Assembly: GCA_037389465.1 (NCBI GenBank)
Contig: JAZARR010000157.1
Coordinates: 434,001 to 498,000 of the forward strand
From: Baylisascaris procyonis
Taxonomy: Eukaryota > Nematoda > Chromadorea > Rhabditida > Ascarididae
DNA length: 64,000 nt
Reading direction: 5' to 3'
Shown here: positions 47,127 to 61,049 of the stretch, one piece after another
Layout of the letters: every line of letters begins with the position of its first letter
How positions within the stretch are numbered: the first letter of the stretch is position 1
Translations under genes and position numbers: made by a program
The notes under the pieces: model-generated
What the model was told of the DNA's origin: nothing
The model's database searches: none
Seen by the model: only the letters and a program-made list of their open reading frames with translations

Positions 47127-48234
47127 GGTAGAGGTCATAAGATTTCATATACGGCTGTCTTGTCGTGATTTATTTCTCTTTCTGGATTTTGGTGGATTCA
47201 GTTTGGTGTCTTCTGGTTGACCTTTAGCGGGGTAGCTGAATTAACAACATTTTGTTTCTGTGGGAATAATTCGCTACCTTAGTTTCTTTTTAATTCTTTT
47301 GAAGGCGAATTGCGTATTCTATGAAAAACTTATATATTGCTGGAGTGACGGAATATTTCTATGGGAAGTCGTGGTTAGGTTTTGATTTAATATCTTTTGA
47401 CAGTAAGCTGTACCGGATACCTATTATGGTGCGAACTCGCCATGAATTTAGCGGCCATAATCGTAAACTAATTGGAAGTGGTGACTATAATCTAATAATT
47501 GCTTCAATTGAATGGTGAGGTAGGCCCACATTTAGCGTCAATGATCAGCCAAGCAGCAGGACAATTTACAGGGAGGTACGCGATTGACTTTCCCTGAAAG
47601 CTCATATTCGATACAAATGGGTTGGCGCTCAGTGAGGTAAGGCACTGAACCGATGGGATTTTAATTAACTATGCAGGTTAATAGCCAGAACACATACATA
47701 GACAGGTAGACAGCGCAATATTCTGTAATACACTGCGCCTTAAACATTTGAAGTACTTTTAAGTGCATTATTGAAGCATACAGTATTTAAATCCCATTAT
47801 AATTAATTCAGTTATGTTGTCTAGATTATGATAGCAGTTGATATGATTGGCCGGTTAGCAGAACTTTGCAACCGTCATTTGCCGTTTCCTTGAACTTCAG
47901 ATCTCCTTATGCTGAAATGTTAAGGGGTCAGGGGGGGGTGGGGGGAATGGACAAGAAAGTTGATGGAACGTTGAAACGTTTGGTGATCATAACCCGAGCG
48001 CATAAGAGTACCGGATCATATTCCGTCGTTTGGTTTCAACAACGGCTCATTTCTTTTGCTATCGGCCTTAGGAATATTTTGCACTGATAACATAGAATGC
48101 AAAATTTTGTGTATGACCACTTGTGGCGTCGTTTGTATTTCCTTTGCGTGGGAAAGGCAATTAGGTAAGCGTCTTCTGGCACCCATTTGTGGGCTTTATA
48201 ACTTTTATGATATCACTGAGTTTGCATAATCCAG

Positions 48235-48419
48235 GTGGACGACTTGAAGCCATGAGAGAAGAAGAATTGTACGGCGATGCCAAACGGAAGAATGAAGTGG
48301 AACTCGGCGGGTGGCAAAAAGGAAGAGTCAGATGCGAGCGAGGGCAGCGGCTGTCTCCAACCGAAACGGCTTACAGCCATTTCGGATATGGCTTCAACGA
48401 GTTCTGCGCCGAAAACTCG
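48235..48419 (+). pseudogene. Lamin-like coil 1B-start exon remnant, unit 3 copy
   Basis: Acceptor ATAATCCAG, donor TCG/GTAAAC, 185 nt. It begins VDDLK in phase 0. One base out, the sequence reads LEAMREEELYGDAKRKNEVE and stays open to the donor, ending NEFCAENS in phase 0. Allowing for one lost base, VDDLKAM.EEEL.GDAKRK matches the start of lamin coil 1B (V..IKA.YE.EL.DARK). This is the strongest single match to a lamin in the window. Phase 0 at the 3' end fits the next exon (50241). Confidence 0.5.
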
Positions 48420-49289
48420 GTAAACTTATAGTTATTAAAATCTGATCTGCTAGCTAGGAATGGAGCGTAGAATAGGAAGATGGGAATTTTTCTAAGGGGA
48501 TGAAGTTTGTAGTTGCTTAATAAAACTTTATTCCATTCGCAGTCAGCGGCACATCTGTGATCCGTTCTCATGCGCACGATGTAGATGCACGTTAACGATA
48601 CAGTTCGCGATTTAATTAGTCGGGACGATTGTAGCGAATATACGGGTGCCTAATCTTTTTTGAGAGCTTATATATAACCATTTTTTTAGAATATCATTAG
48701 ATTATCAGATAGCATTACCGCAGTACAATTATCTATCATTTCTAAAAAAAGAAGATGCAAGAGTAATGTCGAATTACTGGAGAAATGCAAGAATAGTGCC
48801 AACGCTATGCGGCTCTAAATGGAGCATCGCTTACCCACTTGTAACCTCAACATATTCTTTATTAAGATGAGATATATAGGGCTGCAGTGGATAAATGCAA
48901 TTCGAACGCATACAAACTATCCTACAGTGAGAAATATTATAGGGGCAGAGTTGCAAGCAAAGAGAAAAAGGGCTTGCAGACAACGCGAGTAAGATAAGCG
49001 TGCGTGTTGTGCGTTGCTGTGTGATGGTGGGCGCGTTAGCTGGCTGCGCTTCGAGTATCGAACGCGCACCACGATGCGAAACAGCATCCTCTTGTTATGG
49101 TGCTGTAAGTTTTTTGCTTGGATGATCGCATGTTTTATAGAACCCTCGTCTGTTTGCATATTTTCGCAATTATCACTTTGTCTTGAGGTTGTAGCTACAG
49201 TTAAATTTGCAGCTTTGTTGTTGATCGTGCATATATATATATCCTTGTTAAGGGCGGGGAATGATTCATGAAGCTGAAAGGTTCGATAA

Positions 49290-49905
49290 TAGTAGCTCTT
49301 CCCTCTTCCACGTCCCTTTCTTTTAGTGTGTTTATTCTAGTGGTCCCGCCATCAGGCTAATATTACTTGTTATTGTCGTCTCTGCTGTTACCAGAAAGCT
49401 GGTGTCATTTTCCCACTGTAACACACAGGCTTCCTGAATTCATTCACAAAATTAGCTGTTCTATCAAGAATGCTGTCAATTTAGACTGCTGGCATTACCG
49501 TCTCGCCGTAGAATTATGAGTTTCATTCTTTTAAAAATGTGCTGTTTAACGATCTTTGTGCAGTGATTTCTAAGAGGTTGTAGTACTAGAAGTTATCGAT
49601 AGATGAAGGATGTAATTGTATAGCTTCTTGAAATATAATTGTGCTATGCAAACCTGGTCTTTACGTTTACAGATAACTGTTATTTATTCCCTTTGCGTGG
49701 CTCATCATGACCCTCACTAGGTGGCAATGGATGGCTAGAGCGAATGGGGGAAAGGGATAAAATGGATTTGGGGCAGAAGTCTAAGCTATGATCCTTTTTT
49801 CGTCTTTTACGCTTACAATTTTGGATGGGTATCCTGATTTTCGCTTTTTCAAGGTGTCTTCAATAGCTCATGCATTGAAGGGTGTAAAAGGTTAAATCAT
49901 CCGAA
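49290..49905. other. Single-copy filler in unit 3, no gene seen
   Basis: Lies between blocks matching unit 1 at about 9400 and 9450, so about 0.6 kb is inserted or substituted relative to unit 1. No frames or motifs of note. Confidence 0.6.
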
Positions 49906-50240
49906 GGGCCACTTATGTTTTCTGTGTCATGATCCTTAATTAACTTTGGAAAGCAGGCCAAATTTGTACGATGGAGGACCCTAGTTTGTATTGTCTGTTC
50001 GAAACTTGAACAGTATAAGAGATGGAAGTCAATTGTGATTAGCTTCGCAACGAATATTGCGTGATCTTGCGGTTGAATCGTTAAATCGTGACCTGGACTT
50101 GATCAGAACTCGAAGCGCAATCACTATGCCCATAGTCATTTTCGGGGAGAGAGTGTTGTGATCGGAAGTTTACAAATGTTGCTGTCTCTGTATTATAGTG
50201 GAGAGGAATCGCATGCATTATTTTATGATGTCTGTTGCAG

Positions 50241-50440
50241 AACATTGAAGTAACGAATGCAGCAGAGAAGGATCTACGTAACAGGTTGGCGGCTGCCGAG
50301 AAGAAGGTACAGGACATATCGACAGACAGAAGATGCCAGCGAAGGAAGACGCCGATTGGGGAGGCAACTGCAATACGACAATGAGGAACTTGCAGAAACT
50401 GGGAGACGAGCTCGAAGCTGGGTTTTCAAACTATGACAAG
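50241..50440 (+). pseudogene. Lamin-like coiled-coil exon remnant, unit 3 copy
   Basis: Same 200-nt length and same frame switch as the other three copies. Frame 1 has KDLRNRLAAAEKKVQDISTD and stops at TGA 50382; the second frame carries KEDADWG then MRNLQKLGDELEAGF and ends SNYDK in phase 0. More similar to copy 0 (2850) than to units 1 and 2. Confidence 0.6.
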
Positions 50441-51088
50441 GTGCTTTTTGTGGTCATTTCCGCTGGTGCTTAGGTTATTAGACGATAGTTGGACGACTGG
50501 AGGGATATTGAAGTGAATTTCTGCTGTTTTGTTTAGCAGAGTTTGCACTTTGAAGGCTTCTTTAATTGATCCATTGCATTTAGGTTTGTTTAGATACTAT
50601 GACATGATGCTATAAGCAAATGTGTTTGAAGTGGTGATTGTGTTTTGAAGGGGAATAGAAATTCGAATTGTATATGCTAATTATCGCTTATAGATTTTAT
50701 GATATGTTCCTCATCGATACAAAGTTGATAATATTGGGTTTATTATTCGCACTAGCTGAATCCGTTTTTGAATATATGTTCTTATCACTGTTTTGATGCG
50801 CATTCGTTGGAATTCTGTTTACTGCTAGCAGGCTGTTCTTACAGATTGCGCGATTAGATTAGCGGTGTTTCATTCTATAATTCTTGATAGAATGAGTAAA
50901 AATGTCTAGTGTGGAATCACCGTCTCTTCCGGGCCAAGAACGTGATGCCATTATAAGGTCTTGAATCAGCATGGTATGATATTATGTGGTGGGCAGTAGA
51001 TATCGTTATGGCTGTATAACGATACTGAATGCTGAGCACTTCACGTTGAATTAGGTGGCAACTGGAAAGGAGCTGGAATTGATTGCAG

Positions 51089-51249
51089 GAAGTTCAGCCA
51101 CGGTAGACAGACTGTTATACAGCACAGACGGATCTGAAAAGCGGTGAGACATGAAGTGAATCGCTGAAGAAACAGCTGATTGCCGCCAGTGATAGAGCGA
51201 ATTCACTGAACAAGGCTGTCAATAAACAAACTCATCAAGATCAGGTAGT
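51089..51249 (+). pseudogene. Coil 1B-end exon remnant, unit 3 copy
   Basis: One phase-0 frame covers all 161 nt but has two stops: EVQPR, TAG, TDCYTAQTDLKSGET, TGA, then SESLKKQLIAASDRANSLNK and AVNKQTHQDQ. It shows the ancestral frame that unit 2 has lost. Joins the 50241 exon (phase 0) and the 52230 exon (phase 2) correctly. Confidence 0.55.
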
Positions 51250-52229
51250 GTAAGTTGGCGTTTCTTCAGTGCCGCATATTTAGATATAGAGATATCACAT
51301 ATTTAAGGAGCTGTAAGTAGTTAAGAAGTTATTTGTGGTAAAAGAGCTCGATAAAGCAGGTTCAAACGTATGGTCATTAACGGGAGGTGAAGGACTGCAA
51401 AAAGAGCTCCAACTCAGAACTGGGAAGTATTCTGGATGGCGTTTCTCATAGCATCCATCCTTTTATTCTTGGTTTGTTATGTTTAATGTGATTGCATCAC
51501 TGATTGCGATCTAATTCTTTGTTGTATTACCAATTATTGGGAATTGATGGTGCCATAAAATTTGCAAGACACATTTATTGCGCTGTCAGTAGGGTGTAAC
51601 CAGTGATGGAATGATGGCTTCGAGATTGGTCCAGTTTGTTTCATACACGTTTTGCGGTTGTTTTTCATATGTTTAGAAAATCAATTGAACGTAATGGACC
51701 GGAATCAGAAGCCCCTACCATCCAACGGTTCATGCATTGCCTTCTGTCTTATGACATTTATAGCACATAACTGTCGACTTCAATTGCTGCAGTGAGCCAT
51801 TTTCCGGATTAGTGGCAGAGCCGTCCCGTTAACCCTATAAAACAGTGCAGCGTATAAGAAGAGCACTGTTCTGGAAAAATTTTTGTTGTCGGACTGCCGA
51901 TATCCCTAATTATTCATTTGATTGGAACAGTTGCACTTTATTTGCATGTAAGCCTATTACGCGATCAGGTCGCATTGAAGTGAACACCCAGGTTTCGTTT
52001 TGCATGGAATTTAATCTAACTTGAGGCCACGAGCTTGATGTCATTGGTCGGGTAGGAGGATATCCTTTTTTGCCTTGAAAGTGACCCGACTATTTTTTGC
52101 AGTATGTTGCATCTGTTTGCCATTTCAAACTGTGTGGTGCCTTCTCTCTCACCTGATCGAGGTCATGCTTCCTGTTCAAGCACGATCTAATCACATCCAG
52201 AACGCTAAATCAGTTTGCTGACTATTTAG

Positions 52230-52419
52230 TGAACGCGCAAGTGTGCCGTTTGGAAGAGGAATTAACGCGAAGTCAACGGCGGCAAGCCACGATGCTGATC
52301 TCGACGGCGCTTTGACTCGCCTCAACGCGCTGGAGGACCATTACGCCGCCTTACTGCTCGACAACGGCAAACCGAAGTCTGGCGTGAACTCCTTGTTTCG
52401 CGAGCTGGGCGTTCTCAAG
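52230..52419 (+). pseudogene. Coil exon remnant after coil 1B, unit 3 copy
   Basis: Copy of 30124-30313 with Gly for Asp in SGVNSLFRELGVLK. The phased frame stays open for all 63 codons, which is notable beside the damage in neighbouring exons. Confidence 0.5.
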
Positions 52420-53290
52420 GTTCGTGATTTTTATTGAATTGAAGGCACTGTAATTCCTTCTGAATATTTGGGCGATCGCGGTGAGCTATGCGATATCGAA
52501 GTGATCGTTATATATCGACGTTTAAGTGTTGACCGCCTACTTCATGAAAGGAGTTCGAGCAATAGGGGATGTTGCAAGGTAGAAATTCTTCTTTAAATAT
52601 GTGATTTTGGAAAGTTATAGTTTAGTTGCGAAAATGTTCCGCAACGACCGGGTTGAAAGCTGGAGCTCCTAGCCTCTGGTCGTGGGATGATATTCAACTT
52701 CTGTAGAGATCAGAAGTCGTGCAATCGGGCATAATTTATGATGCTTGAACTATTTCCTCAACTTTATGAATTGTTAGATGAAATGCCATCTCTGTTTGAA
52801 AGCCCGATAAGCTTTACAGTCTGCCGTCAAGGAGTTTTTAGCAATTGCTGTTTTCTGCATTTTCTTCTTTGGTGTGAAATATGCCTCAGTTTCAGTCCGT
52901 TTATGTTTATTTGCCCGCGGCCTTGACACCTAAATTCGGATTCGGCTTAATGTATAAATTTCCGGGGTTTCGGAGCTCCGGAGTTAACTGTACAAAGACT
53001 GCTTAAGGTTTTTCGATATCTTCACTAGGGTAACTGTGGAGTACCTTCAACAAATTCTTCTTTCATGCAGATCTGAAAGGCTTGTTAGCCAACTCAACAC
53101 TTCTTGCAGGCTATGATATTGGTGATCATGGTTAATGGTTGGATACATGCTACCCTTTGCTATTATGCTGAAAACCGAGAATTAGCTAAAAATAGAACTC
53201 AACACAAGTTCTGATAAGAGATTGGCATTGTTGCTATTTTGATGATTTCAGGTCGATTCTTCTATCTTTATTCTTAGGTCACCTCAGCAG

Positions 53291-53321
53291 TAGCAGTCAC
53301 CTCGAAGACAGGTGACTGCTA
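53291..53321 (+). other. Perfect 12-bp hairpin, unit 3 copy
   Basis: Identical to 10896-10926. Confidence 0.7.
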
Positions 53322-55530
53322 TTGTCATTTCCTGTTTTAAGCATTTTAAGCAGTTTGGAATGTTTTTAAGACGAGTTCCATTGCAGATCAATCAGGAAGA
53401 ATAAAAGCGCATTGTGGACCATCTTCTTAGTGCGACAATAGTGATATTTCTCGAGTATTTGAAGACGGCGAGAAATCTTCGTTTCGATAGAGCGCTCGAA
53501 GGTATACTCGAATATCATCGGCAGTTCTTGTTTATTATGTTTATTAATAATCTCATAATCTTGTTGCTAACGTTTTTCTATTGTACGCCTTCGTATATTA
53601 AACTTTTTTATGATCGTTAACGTGTGTTTTATAACATTCTAACAGTTAATATCGCAGGTTTTGCCTATAGAGAGAAATTCATCACTACATAGTACATTCT
53701 AGATATACCCTCTAACACGTCTAACTAATACACCTTCCGAACGTGTTTCCCTATGGTAGGTAGCCTAGTATAAAACAAGTAAGCATTACACTTACCTTCA
53801 TCAGCAGTGGATTAGCCTACATCTAAATCATGCGCTAGTAATTACAGAACAGTTGGATCTTGTTTCATTTCCCTAAATAGATGCAATGGTGTTTTTTTGG
53901 TAATTTTTTGATAATATCATATAGGTAATTAGATGTAACAGTAATGTTGAGTTCGCATATACGTTGATGAGCTTAACACATTTAGTGAGTGAACGCAACA
54001 TTGTTGTAACAGGTATGATTTGCGTTTTTTATGTAGAATTTACTACCATCACTTAATGTGTCACTAATTATTTCGACATGACAGTCATCGAATATAGAAG
54101 GTGGTACTCAAGGCAGTTAACTATTTGATGATGGGCAAGTGCAACGTATTTATGAGGGTGGAGTGTGTGAATCTGTTCGATCACGTGATTAGCAGTTGGA
54201 CCACAGCTTCTTTCTTTTTGTTTTTTTCTTTTTTTTATATCTGACGCCTTTGATATAGACGATATAAAGGGAACGGCACAAAATATAATGTGAAAATGCG
54301 GGTGAAGGGGGAGGGCTTGGTTTGTGAGCATTTGGAATGTAAGGTCTCGCATTTGCATCACAGATAGAAAACGATTTGCGAAATTTAATGTGAACAAGAA
54401 ATTACCGTTTCATATGCAGTGGACGGTCGAAGGCTGCGATTTTCAGAAATTTTTGGGACGAGGGTTTTGTAGTAGAAGGCGAGAGCATTTTTGTAAAGTT
54501 GAAATTTTTTCGCATAGGAAAGAGGGGGAGAGGGGCTGAGAAGAATTTTAGGAAAGGGGTTTAACTTAAGATGTAGTGACCTGTAATTGTAACAAGATCG
54601 ATGATTGGTTGGTGTATAAGAAGAGTACACACGAGTAGTAGTGTCTAGTTGTTTGTTAGTGCTGTGGATTGCTTGGTGATCTAAGCTATTCGATTCAAAA
54701 GTATTCGTTTACTTGATTTACTAATGAATAATATTGGCAGGGGGCGGGGGGTCGTTTGAAATGTATCCGGATATGAAATATGAGTTTGTCCATTAATTTG
54801 CGACCGATAAAAAACACGATGGCACTTTCTGTTCATTTTTGGTCTAGAATTCATATTATCTCCAGGTATTCTTCGACCCATTTAACTCTCTGTATTTTTA
54901 AACATGTTTTCAACTCTTTAAATTATATTAACGCATAATGGCTCCGAGTGCAAAGGAATACACGGTGCAGACTTCTGAATTTCTTGTTTGAACAATCATT
55001 GTTAACGTAGCAGAGAGGCCTAAACGATCCTTAAAAAGGACGGCTCCTCGACTTATTCATTGCTGACATATCCATCTCTTCATTTGTAGATAAATACATG
55101 CAGCCATTTCCTTTAGGCGCATGGGAAAGTAGTAATTTGTTTGAATAACGTTCACTAGATATTTCGCTGCACTCGTTTATCTCCTTCTTCATTGAAGGAT
55201 AATGACGGCATAATGTAGACCTTCATTTGTATCAGTATCTTGCACGTCAGGAAATTACTGCTGGCGGTAGCTGATGGCACCGGCCTAGAATTACTGAGAA
55301 GGTTGCCATAACAGCATTCCGATGAATCTCTATTGCATATCTGCTTTTCGAAAGTTCCGTTTACTTACCTATCGCAGTTCTTGGGGCCAACATTGTTTTC
55401 ATATTCTTTCACCTCGGCTAATGGAATCGACAGATGGCTATGCAAGTCGAAAACCCATAAACCAAAGCATTTACAGGATATGTATATGCGGAAGCATCTA
55501 CACATTATCAAGCTCGAAAGCAGACAATAA

Positions 55531-55629
55531 GGTGCAACCCTTATACAAGGAAATTCGAGGACGTTGAAGCCATTCTACCGCTGTTCACCCGAGGAATACA
55601 TCCGTCCTCTCACCGTTAACGAGTTTAAG
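55531..55629 (+). pseudogene. Exon-like segment ending VNEFK, unit 3 copy
   Basis: Identical by eye to 13135-13233. Confidence 0.3.
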
Positions 55630-56562
55630 GTGAGTAGGAAGCATTTGCGAGGTTCATCTCTCCTTTGCTTCTCACTTCACACGAAAATGCTCTCTTTGGT
55701 ACCGGAAGGAGCCGTGAGTTATCGAATAAGTGGCCTTTTTTTGAATAAAGCAGTTGACGGTTTTCGAGCAGCAAATTGATCACGATCACGTCTAGTAGAG
55801 ATAAATGAGAACATATTAAGCTTTAGCTTCGTGGATTATTGTAGTAGGTGGCGGATCCTTCATCCTAATGAATTTCGGCTGTGAACGAATAATATGGAGG
55901 GAATTTTGAAACGATGTTTTTGTGCTATTATTAACAGTAGGAGAGATTGCTTTTAAGATTAGAATTGTTTGCGTTAAAAAATGTGGATTTGTTATCAATT
56001 TCCTGAAGCATATCGCAAAAGATTATAGACTGAATTTCATTTGAATTACTGAGATATGCTGCATTGTTGTGGCGCTATTCTAACTTTATGATCAGTTCGT
56101 GATTTAAATCTATCGTCTAGACAGAAATGCTTACTGCAGTTTTTAATAGCTTGCTAAAATGTTTGCTGTTTTGTTCCTAAAGCCATTTCAAAAGGCGATT
56201 TATTGTTGCAATTTATAATAAGGACTATCTATGTTGCGGATTATTGTTTGGTTTCACTTAAGCAATGATATTTCTATAGTAATGGATAATTGCAATTAAG
56301 AGCATCTGTTATTCGCATTGCAATAGATTGTTTGCATTTCTTTAGATCCATCCTATAAGTATTTCAATGCAATGTGATAACGAAGCGTTAATTTTAAGGA
56401 ATAGTGTAAAATGAAATGTCCACACAACTCAGTGTGCAAAAATGTAACAAAGATGGTGACTTCTATTCGACTCATTGCATAATAATCGTTCAATGCAAAT
56501 CGGGTAAGCTTGTTTCTCATAGTTTCAATTGATTTACTTGCATTGTGCAATACATTCTCGCA

Positions 56563-56946
56563 TTTACCCACTTATTACTTGACCGCTGATGTTGGCATTT
56601 GGTACCTACCATATATCTGAAGTACTCATATCTGCTATGTGGTCTGAATAATGGCATCTACGAAATGGCTGGTGATGGTTTTATGTAGTCGGCTGATTGG
56701 TGGAAATAAAACGTTCAACTATTACTATAAAAGTTAGCGCCATTTCCAGGTTTGTTTGTCATTGGTCGTTGGCACCCTTGTAGTATTTTCTTTGATGTTA
56801 TTTGCACTCACAGATTTCGTTGATCGTCCTAGGTGGAGGAGGGGTTATAGGGGATGTTTACTGTAGCCAGTTATCGTTAAGTTCATCGATAAATGTTGTG
56901 CTGGCTGTTTAAGGGCGCCTTCTTTCGCTTAATGCCTTACTGCCTA
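56563..56946. repeat. Older dispersed repeat, unit 3 copy
   Basis: Near-identical to 14167-14550. Confidence 0.75.
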
Positions 56947-58743
56947 CTGCATAAAACCATCATCGACTACATTAGCATCTCAAATGCCTCTAATTTATTT
57001 ATTTCAAGTGGAAAGAGGAAAGGGGTTTTCCATCAGACAGGAGAGGGGACTTATGGATTCTATGAAAGGAGTATTATAATGTAATGAATGATGTTCATTG
57101 CTAGCAAGCTTTTTTGGATTCCTTAAATTTTTCGTGTGCACGAATCCTTAGGTAACATCTTCGATGTACCGTTACCTCCTAGCTTATTGTATATACTATT
57201 AAAGTCCCATTTCGCCAGCTGCAGTCTGTATTTACTGCAGTTGTCTTCTGCATTCGTCATATTCTAGTTGTATTTCCCCCGTAATCCATATTCTTCAATT
57301 CTTTCATTTTGCATATTCTTCTATTCTAGTTGTTTAAGCATTTTTATATGAGCTTAGTGCTGCTGATTCAGCATGTGTGATGCACTTATTCGGTAGCAGT
57401 GAAAAGTGAATGCTGGATGGATGCCTCGTTGGTTGCACACAAACATTAAATACGGGCGTCAACGTTCCTTATGAATCATTCTTCTATTATATTCCTTGTG
57501 AATCTTTTGATTTAAAAAATAGGTGCAATTATATTTGCGACCACTGACAACTGCGTTGCTTTTTTTCAGAATCTAAACGTTTGGTGTTGTGCTTAACGCG
57601 TTTCAACATTTTTTGTTGCCAAGTTGCCTCCCTTTTCCCCCATGCCCACAGATAGGATGTTGCTTTATACGTTTTGTTATTTTTTGACATTTGATGAAAA
57701 CGATCACTCTCTTAAGCAGAACTATAAAAAAACCTTGCGCCATCTATCCCGATGCGTTTTCCAGTTGTTTTTTATCGAGCTGGGTGCATATGAATTAAGC
57801 GATAAAAACATTTAAAGTTTTCATGCTTCATGAGGGGTTATGATTGTTATCGGTGTCTTTAGGTGGTTTTGTTGGAATATTTTGGTAAGTCTATGAAGTG
57901 GGTGAAAGAAAACCGCTTGTCATATTTTATTTTTTTTTACGTAAAGAGCGCCGAGAAGATAAAAGGTGGATGGATTTCTCATAACACGTGCTTGGCAACG
58001 TTTAAATTTATGCAGGGAAGGCAGGGGCGCGGTGGGGCAATGGAATATAGCGATGCAACGGTCTTTATTGATTAAAATTGTTACTTATTCAGAGGTAAAG
58101 AATTTTTTTTTCTTCTGCGTTTCGTGCAGAATGCAAATGTTCTCCAAACAAAATATTCGTTTATTTGATTACAGATATCGATGTTTCCTTTATGTCGATG
58201 GATTTATTGATATTAATGTCGCGTTTTATATTTTACAATTTTGTGATCATTTCGTTAATTGGTTCTCAATGAATTGAAATGAAGAAAGCAAAGATTTCTA
58301 ATATAATAAGAGGGGATTTGTGAGTGGATTCGGTTATTAGAGAATAAAGAATGGGATAGAGGTTTGATCTACTTTTATACCATCTGGATTTTAGAAATTG
58401 AAACCTTTCAATTGATCATACGATTGACTGCAATCGTTGCTGTTATGCGGTTGATATTTCGTAAGAAAGTTTATTGAAGAGCGCAGTTATGACCGAATTC
58501 CTGTTCATTCTGTTGTTGTTTATACTTCTTTTACTTGTTTTTGTTGAATGAGATCGGTCGTTTATTGTGCGAATTCCTCCATTTTGCGTTAATCTTTCGG
58601 ATTCAGTCTTAATATTGTTTTTGGTCGATGCATTTGATCGATTTATAGATGTAATAATGGAATTGTTGATGTATACGGATCATCAATTACGGATCAATGG
58701 ATCATCAATTTTAGTGATTGGAGTTCGTTCCGTTTCAACTGTT

Positions 58744-58748
<5 letters not shown>

Positions 58749-58790
<42 letters not shown>
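58749..58790. repeat. (TC)21 microsatellite, unit 3 copy
   Basis: Same 42-base length as the unit 1 copy. Confidence 0.95.
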
Positions 58791-58791
<1 letters not shown>

Positions 58792-60511
58792 AGTGTCCCT
58801 AGTTGCATCTTTTTTCTTCGCTTGATTCTCTGAAATGTAAGGTGGAGAGTAGTTTTCATTTCAATGAATAGATGAGCAATGCACCCGTTGTGCAATCCAT
58901 TATTGCTGCTACTGCTGAGTGAAGTAAAGTATCTCCCACTATAGATTCCATTGTAAATATTTCCATTCTATGGCCATTTCCATTCAATTAAATGCACATT
59001 CCTTTAGTACGAGTTGGTTTTCGTGTTGTTTGCAATGTTTTCCCATTTTATCGATACTTGGAGATGTTAATGCCGTTTAGATATCGTTCACTACGGCTGG
59101 TAGAGTGGGTTCGGCACCGATCATGTGGTGGTAGATTAGACCCGACCCCACTCGGCTGAACATCCTGCTGACACATTCAACACCTAAAGAATAATTTAAC
59201 GCGAACCTGAGTGGCTTAGCGTATGCTTGTCTCACTCATCAAGCTGTTATAAGGGAACAGGGGAAGGGCTGAAGTAATCCCATCTGATTTATTATTATTC
59301 ATATTGAAGATGCTACCGTAATTCTTGTACGTGAGAGGTGATACCGGGAACATACCGTGATTCAATTGAATTATTTCATTTGCACCACAAAAAATATAAC
59401 TTATGACTTAGATAAAATGTGTTATTTATTAAAATGAGTGTTTATAAAATACAGGTAAATTGTAAAGGTTTTGATTTCTTAGAACCTTTTGGTGGGATAT
59501 CTTTTTTGTTATGTTTTATTTTCTTTTCGATTCTCTTTTGTTTGTTTTCCAAAATGATTGCGATAGTTGAATTTTTATTGTATAATATTCGGTCAGTATT
59601 TATTGCACAAATAGCTAATTTAATTTGTATCGAATTGCAGAATCGTTAAAGTACGGCGATTACAAGTTATTGTCCAACAGCTTGAATTTCATTTCAATAC
59701 GTAAGGATGTTAGGTGCGTTAGAGACATTGCTGAGGGATTGAATTTCACCCCTTCATCGTCTACTTTGTTTCTGCACAAATTTTTATGAAGACAGTTGAA
59801 GTGATCATATTGGGTTTGTTGCTAAATTGCTGTTTTGAAGAGCCGTTTACTGGTTTTTAAGAGAGACTGAAAGTATTTTAGGGTATTTCAATGCTGTGGT
59901 TTGGTTGTATTTTAGATTATTTCGATGTAGAGATTTGGTTTTATTGTGGGTGATTTTAATGTGGAGTGTTAGTGATGCGATATGAAGGTAATCAAATTAT
60001 TTCTTCGTTTCAAACTGAGGTAGCGTTTTTTGTTTGCACTTAATGAGCGAAGGCTCAAATGGTTGTTGATTCTTTGTAGTTTATTCCTTTTTTTATGTCG
60101 CGTAGTTCCCTTTGGTGTAGATTTGCATCTTACTTTTGCTCGCTCGTTTTTTGGTTTTTCATACCTATTATCTAGTTTTGTATATTGGAAGAGATCTTTT
60201 TATAATTCAATGAGGTCTGTAGTTATAGGCTGAAAGACGATAAAAGAGATGGCTGATGTCATCCACATCAAGCAACTAGAAAGAACGCTCGTGATTTACG
60301 AGGATATGTTAAAATTGGCTTGCTCTGCGATGCTTTGAAGCGCATTTATTGGGTTACGTTTTTAACTTGCCGTGTTTAAGTATTTTCTTCCACCTCTGTT
60401 CTCTTGTTTGGAAGTTTTTTATTTCCTTATTCGAAGATGAAATTAAGGCTATGATGCCTTTAGAATATTTATGGTCTCTCGTCCCACCTCCTTCCTGCTT
60501 TTCCTATTTAG

Positions 60512-60824
60512 AACGTATTTAAAAAATGAGCTGCGCAAAGGTTGTGGCGCATTTCTAAAAATCTATCAAGGACGTCCCTACAGGAATAAATCCGATGCAC
60601 TTCTTCGACGATGCGGTATCGACAAGTCGGTGCAGCGTATGTGGCACGCAGGATTGGCCGGTGAGCTGGTTCCAGAGAAGTGCGAAATGAGATGAGGCGA
60701 GACAGAGTTGGTGTTAGAGAAGAGAGAACCCGCTCAGTGGACTTCAGGTCTATTGCAGTGCAGTTCAGCAAGTGCTATTGGAGGCTCACCCACGTATGCC
60801 GCCAGTCGAGCATCCTACTCATTC
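60512..60824 (+). pseudogene. Exon-like island with one in-frame TGA, unit 3 copy
   Basis: Copy of 18115-18427 with the same TGA (60693-60695). Confidence 0.35.
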
Positions 60825-61049
60825 GTAAGTTTCGTGCTTCTGTGTTCAAAATGTATAATAGAGCGTAGCTTCATGCTTCCCCTCTTTCTTCCCTTTCCCT
60901 CTTCCTTTTCCTTATCCGTTCCGTTATGGCTTTGGCCAATTCCACGATTTTCATAAGGAGATGAGTGAGAATCAAGCCATAAATTACTGTTTGCTTGTTC
61001 CACTTTCCGGTTGGAATCGATGCTTCTGTTATATCCTGCAGGATTTTGA

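Noticed and set aside
58683..58895. Minus-strand frame with Arg-Glu repeats
   Set aside because: Produced entirely by the (TC)21 microsatellite.
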